NCBI GenBank assembly: GCA_037833965.1
Contig: AP031352.1
Coordinates: 20,316,501-20,380,500 of the forward strand
Origin: Marchantia polymorpha subsp. ruderalis
Lineage: Eukaryota; Streptophyta; Marchantiopsida; Marchantiales; Marchantiaceae
Direction: 5' to 3'
DNA: 64,000 nt
The notes under the pieces were generated by a model, which saw only the letters and a list, made by a program, of their open reading frames with translations, ran no database searches and was not told the origin of the DNA. Of this stretch, positions 59,595 to 64,000 are shown piece after piece; positions within the stretch are counted from its first letter, which is position 1; every line of letters starts with the position of its first letter. A program made the position numbers and the translations under genes.

Positions 59595-62500
59595 CCGCAT
59601 CCACCCTCTGCAGCCGGTCGGTTCCTTCGGGGCCTCGTCGAATCTGAGCACTGCTTTCTTTCGTCTAGGATTTCGTCTCGAGTCGAGTAAGGAAGGAGAC
59701 GATGGCATGAGTGTTTCCCAGCTTCGATCCAGTACCTGACCGACTCTATCCTCTTGCGCAATCAACAGTTGGTGCATGTCTCTCGCCGTTTCCGCCAAAA
59801 ATGTTTGTGGCACATGCATTTATCTGTAATGCAAGTTTCTCGTTCTAGAACCTTGCACCCAGCGATTCTAATCACATGAGTTTGATTTCTCTTAGTTCAA
59901 TTGTGGAATGTGGAGCATCGTGTTCATACACGGACCATTGTCCTCCTGATGCACTGAGCTGCTTTCATAATGCTCGATCCGTCTCTTAAGTACACAGAGG
60001 ATGCGGCCGACTTGTAGTCTGCTGGTAGTTTATCAACTTTGAGGTTCAGAAGATGTTAACAATTAGCGTATTTTACAACCACATGATTAGATACTGGCAT
60101 ACTGACAGTGGAGTAGCAACCAATAGCACTACGTCTTCCACGTACAAAGAAAGCCTTAGAAGGTCGGGATGATGATAAAATCCTCCGACTGCTGCATTGT
60201 CTAGTCAAGTTTCAAGTTGATCTATAAAGGATTACATAGAACAACGTCGATAAGCTCTGACTTAAGATGAGGGACAACGACCTCAATAAGCTCTCTCTAA
60301 TCGACTCGTTACATTGCTGAAACCTCCACTGAGATGCACAAGTCATTCCATAAGTTTCATGTGACTCCCGCTTGTAAAAGCAGTCTATGGTCAATATCCG
60401 ATCTAAAAGAAAAAGGTCCTCAAAAGATCAATATAGTAGAAAACACCTGTCTAATTCCAGCTTGACCAATAGGTCTCCTGTACTGAGCCCAGAGTTGCTT
60501 TTTATCTTTCTTTTATAATTCCAGAGAGCTTGACCATTTCGGAATTTTTAAATGCAGTCAAAATTTTCCTAAAATAAAAAACTGGGGCTATTTACTAGTT
60601 ACCAGTTTAATTTCTTCTGATCAAAGATGAAGCGAGTCCCTCATGGATTGATTTTCCTCGCTGTTTGATATATGCTATTGCTAAACCCATACAGTCAAAT
60701 GCTCTCTACTTAATACGTACGTAAAAGACACTGGAACATATGTGTCAGAATCTACATCTATCTTAGGAGACATGTAAAAGTTATCATAAACTTCATGTAC
60801 AATATTTGCCAACTCTTGGTGGTGTTATATAAATGATTATCTATTCAATTCCGAAGATTGTGCGAACAAGCTTTACTATTAGTCCCTGATCTGATAGAAG
60901 ATCTTCGCTCCAATCAAAAAAGAATTCGAAAGGTTTTTGGAGATGCATTTGAATTTCTTTTTCATTTCGAACCATGGATATTATAGGGAGGGATGGGATT
61001 TTCAGATAGATTGATTTGTCACGACACATGTAAAAACTTTCTTTATTGAGATTAAATGAGTTTGTATTTGGAGATAAATCAAATGTAAAAAATTAGAATT
61101 CGTCTTCTTGGTAGCATTATTCGGGCTAGTAGCTTGATTACAATACCCATAGGTAAGTTCCACTTTCAATCTATTTATCAATTTGAACTAAGTTATCCCG
61201 TAGCTCTAGATTTCTTACTAATTTGTAACTCTTGTCAATCCAGTTTTTGAAATTAAAACTTAGTGGATGAAACTGTAGGAGATGAGTGTAAAGTTGATTT
61301 AGGACAGAATGATATTGGAGATATGAAGATAAACATTTTTTTCACGCAAACAAACACTGGATTGTGATTAACTTTCCTATATGATATAGTCTCATAATAC
61401 ATTTTCATCGACGTCTAATTTACATATCATTTGTAAGAGATCATCAACATCAAATCGTTATCTACATACTAACTTCAATAGGTCACATGTGATAGAAACG
61501 TATGATTTCACCGAACTTAGAATTAATACTATTTATTATAATGTTTTGTTCTGTAACAGTACTAAAGAACTAATCTCACAAGCGTAAAAATAATTGATTT
61601 CGGAATACTACCATACCATTCTGAAATTTACTACCACTTCTGACCACTTTTTTTCTTCACCATCGAAACAATCAGTTCATGACTTTGTCAATATTTTGTA
61701 GAAACATTAACCTATTGGCAGATGATACCATTCAATAAAAAACTTAACACAAATACTTTTCCGTGTCCAGAATATGAAAAACATACGTTTAATTTATCCA
61801 TCCATACCTGATTTATACCCCTATCATCATGAACGAACGGCTCAGTATGTAAAAAGTAGTATTATGATTTCAAAATGTCAATACCATCAAGAATGTATTC
61901 AACCCTTGCGTACAATCTACACAGAATTTATCAGCACAACATGAAGTAAATGACCATAATTTGTTCATATAACATCAAAATATGCATTCCTCCTTGTTGT
62001 GAATGGTTTTACTCCCGAAGGTGAGGAACTACTCATTTAACAAGAGCCATGATAGAAAAGGAAGCTAAGGATTTAGCAGGTACTGTGTCCGACAGTGTGC
62101 AACAAATCCGCTGGAATTTTGAATATCCCAGTTACGAACCAGGAAGTACTGTACTTATGTCCTCTCACTATCGCCATGCCCGATTTTGACTAGCAAGAAA
62201 TGAACTTAAAAGCTCATTCACATTCAAAGCAGTTGATTCTGAGTATTCGAGAGGAAATGAAGAAACGACCGTGACAATGTTTCTATCCACACTTTGACTG
62301 GGCAAAAGAATTTCTCAGCAAACCCCCATCCTGTATTGAAAGTATGCTCATATGGGTAGCACCGTGACTAGCATTGACTACGGTTACTGCACTACTCTTA
62401 TTAGTTAATGGAATACCATAAATTCTCAGAAAATACCTGAACCGTCGGACTGGAACTGGCGGAGTTCAAAGGTGACTGGAGACATATCTTACACCGACTT

Positions 62501-63240
62501 ATGTCGAGAACTTTGACAACTGAATGGAAACTGGAGACTGACTAAAGTCGTGATACCATAGGCTTGTCAATCATTACAAGCCCATATGCAGAGTCCATGA
62601 TTAACTTAGATAAATAAGTACAAACGGTGAGACAAAATTCTGTATGCCTTCACTACAGACTACGAACGATTCGCAACACTTACATAAGATTGTCTGGAAA
62701 TGTCAAATCTGCGCTAATTTACATAAACGAAACCAGTTGTCGCAAGATATGTACATGTGGATGCAAAATAAACTGCCCACAAATTGTATCGCAACAAAGT
62801 CTTTTGAGGTCTCATTCTGAACACAAAATCAAAACCTGGTGAACAGAGTGAAGCTTTGGACGTGGAGGCCGAAGACCCAAACCTTTTAACATATAATTAG
62901 AGTACAAAGTATCTTGGAGCAGAATATAAGAGCTGGCAAGTCCTGGGTAAATTACAGCTGACGTTAATCGACAGTACTATTGGGACTCTGGGATTCCCAC
63001 AATCGGAAGTGTTCCTGAATAGCTTCACTGACAAAATTTGAATTGCATGCTCTCGCGCGTTCCCTAATGGGTATACATGTACCCTACGGACGGACGGTAC
63101 GAGACACGTGTTCCTCGAAGAATTTTATCTCACATCCTCTAAAGGCTCCTCTCTCCGCGACAACATGCACGACCGAGAGCCTTGATATTCCTAGACCCAT
63201 TCGGTTTTAGTACAAGTAAACAAAATCTACATCTAAGCAC
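59595..63240. other. Intergenic stretch, no gene recognised
   Basis: The first part is presumably the 3' UTR of the lipocalin-like gene. The rest has moderate to low GC and only short open frames (60212-60394 -, 60841-61029 -, 62627-62842 +), with no family resemblance or splice linkage. The last 100-200 nt before 63241 should be the 3' UTR of the minus-strand aminotransferase gene. Confidence 0.45.
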
Positions 63241-64000
63241 TTAAAGAGTTTTGAAACATTCCTTAGCAGCAGCAATGGTGAAAGCGATGTCTTCTTCCGT
63301 GTGTGCCAAGCTGGTGAATCCAGCCTCGTATTGAGATGGAGCGAGGTATACACCCCTCTCGAGCATGCCTCGGTGGAACTTAGCAAACCTGGCGGTGTCG
63401 CTCTTCTTTGCGTCTTCAAAGTTGAACACTGGGCCCTTTTGGAAGAAAAACCCGAACATTCCTCTGATGTTTCCAGAGCAGAACTCGATACCAGCTTCAT
63501 CAGCTGCTGCCTGCAATCCAGTGACCAACATTTTGGTGATCCTTTCCAGCTGCTCGTAGGTACCTGGGGCCTTGAGTCTCTTCAGAGTCTCGATACCTGC
63601 TGTCATAGCCAGAGGGTTTCCACTCAAAGTTCCAGCCTGGTACATTGGGCCAGCTGGAGCAACCATCTCCATGATTTCCCTTCTGCCACCGTAGGCTCCC
63701 ACCGGAAGTCCACCACCGATTACCTTTCCCATGGTGGTGATGTCGGGAGTGACACCAAAGTACTCTTGCGCACCTCCGTACGAAATTCGGAATCCAGTCA
63801 TGACCTCGTCGAACACAAGCAAAGCACCACTCTCCTTGGTGATCTCCCTCAAAGCTTTCAGGAACTCAATTCTGGGGGCGATGTACCCAGCATTTCCGAC
63901 AACAGGTTCCAAAATGACAGCAGCAATCTCTCCGGGGTAGTCTGCAAAGACCTGCTTCACTGCTTCGATATCATTGTAAGCAGCAGTCAATGTGTTCGCC
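63241..64000 (-). CDS. GSA: Glutamate-1-semialdehyde 2,1-aminomutase, C-terminal part (5' end beyond window)
   Basis: The minus-strand frame runs from the window edge to TAA at 63241-63243, giving about 252 residues without introns. It is the PLP-dependent plastid enzyme that turns glutamate-1-semialdehyde into 5-aminolevulinate, the start of chlorophyll and heme synthesis in the C5 pathway. Visible hallmarks in order: [30 protein letters not shown], the PLP-lysine segment [37 protein letters not shown] and the C-terminal [24 protein letters not shown]. All key residues of this part are intact, so it looks functional. The transit peptide and N-terminal domain lie beyond position 64000. Confidence 0.97.
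   Translation of the reverse strand, partial: ANTLTAAYNDIEAVKQVFADYPGEIAAVILEPVVGNAGYIAPRIEFLKALREITKESGALLVFDEVMTGFRISYGGAQEYFGVTPDITTMGKVIGGGLPVGAYGGRREIMEMVAPAGPMYQAGTLSGNPLAMTAGIETLKRLKAPGTYEQLERITKMLVTGLQAAADEAGIEFCSGNIRGMFGFFFQKGPVFNFEDAKKSDTARFAKFHRGMLERGVYLAPSQYEAGFTSLAHTEEDIAFTIAAAKECFKTL

Noticed and set aside
58475-59819. Long frames overlapping the lipocalin-like gene (390 codons +, 262 and 267 codons -)
   Set aside because: Shadows of a very GC-rich gene; composition is Arg/Ala/Gly-rich without motifs, while the main frame has a signal peptide and lipocalin motifs.
1-64000. CRISPR array, prokaryotic operon or defence system
   Set aside because: The spliced plant genes show this is eukaryotic nuclear DNA. 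The only regular array (51.3-52.6 kb) lacks unique spacers.

Overview
The window looks like nuclear DNA of a land plant, most likely a bryophyte. A liverwort such as Marchantia is my best guess, but I cannot prove the species. Genes have GT-AG introns. Moderate-GC gene islands with CAG, GA/CT and tetranucleotide-rich leaders alternate with very AT-rich blocks of decayed Ty1/copia-type retrotransposons.

Layout: (1) 1-4012 +, 3' part of a zinc-knuckle, Arg/Ser/Lys-rich protein resembling the C-terminal half of RBBP6/PQT3-type E3 ubiquitin ligases. (2) 4.1-7.6 kb, non-coding, including a CAG-rich GC island with no gene attached. (3) 7.7-19.7 kb, AT-rich repeat block with two copia remnants in opposite orientation and one recognisable 3' LTR edge. 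(4) 21.5-28.6 kb +, a complete nine-exon DCN1-like cullin neddylation gene with a very simple-sequence-rich leader. (5) 30.3-34.5 kb +, a nearly full-length but dead copia element, followed by AT-rich DNA to about 37.6 kb and a possible further copia scrap. (6) 38.4-40.7 kb, a short tandem repeat and an unassigned two-strand open region. (7) 40.8-42.9 kb -, a complete three-exon CYP71-clan (A-type) cytochrome P450 with a GC-rich upstream region. (8) 46.9-50.2 kb, exon-like segments that may be two unannotated convergent genes of unknown function. (9) 50.6-57.0 kb, AT-rich DNA with an 18-copy, two-period satellite. (10) 58.3-59.6 kb +, a single-exon, GC-rich, secreted lipocalin-like protein with an unusual helical insertion. 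(11) 63.2-64.0 kb -, the C-terminal part of glutamate-1-semialdehyde aminotransferase, running off the window.

The genes do not form a shared pathway. This is an ordinary eukaryotic neighbourhood: two ubiquitin/NEDD8-system genes, one specialised-metabolism P450, one secreted lipocalin-like protein and one plastid tetrapyrrole enzyme. The best leads for novelty are the interrupted lipocalin, the unrecognised spliced minus-strand gene at about 47.6-50.2 kb, and the nested 57/80-bp satellite. All splice sites were chosen by eye from GT-AG rules, reading-phase continuity and remembered family similarity.
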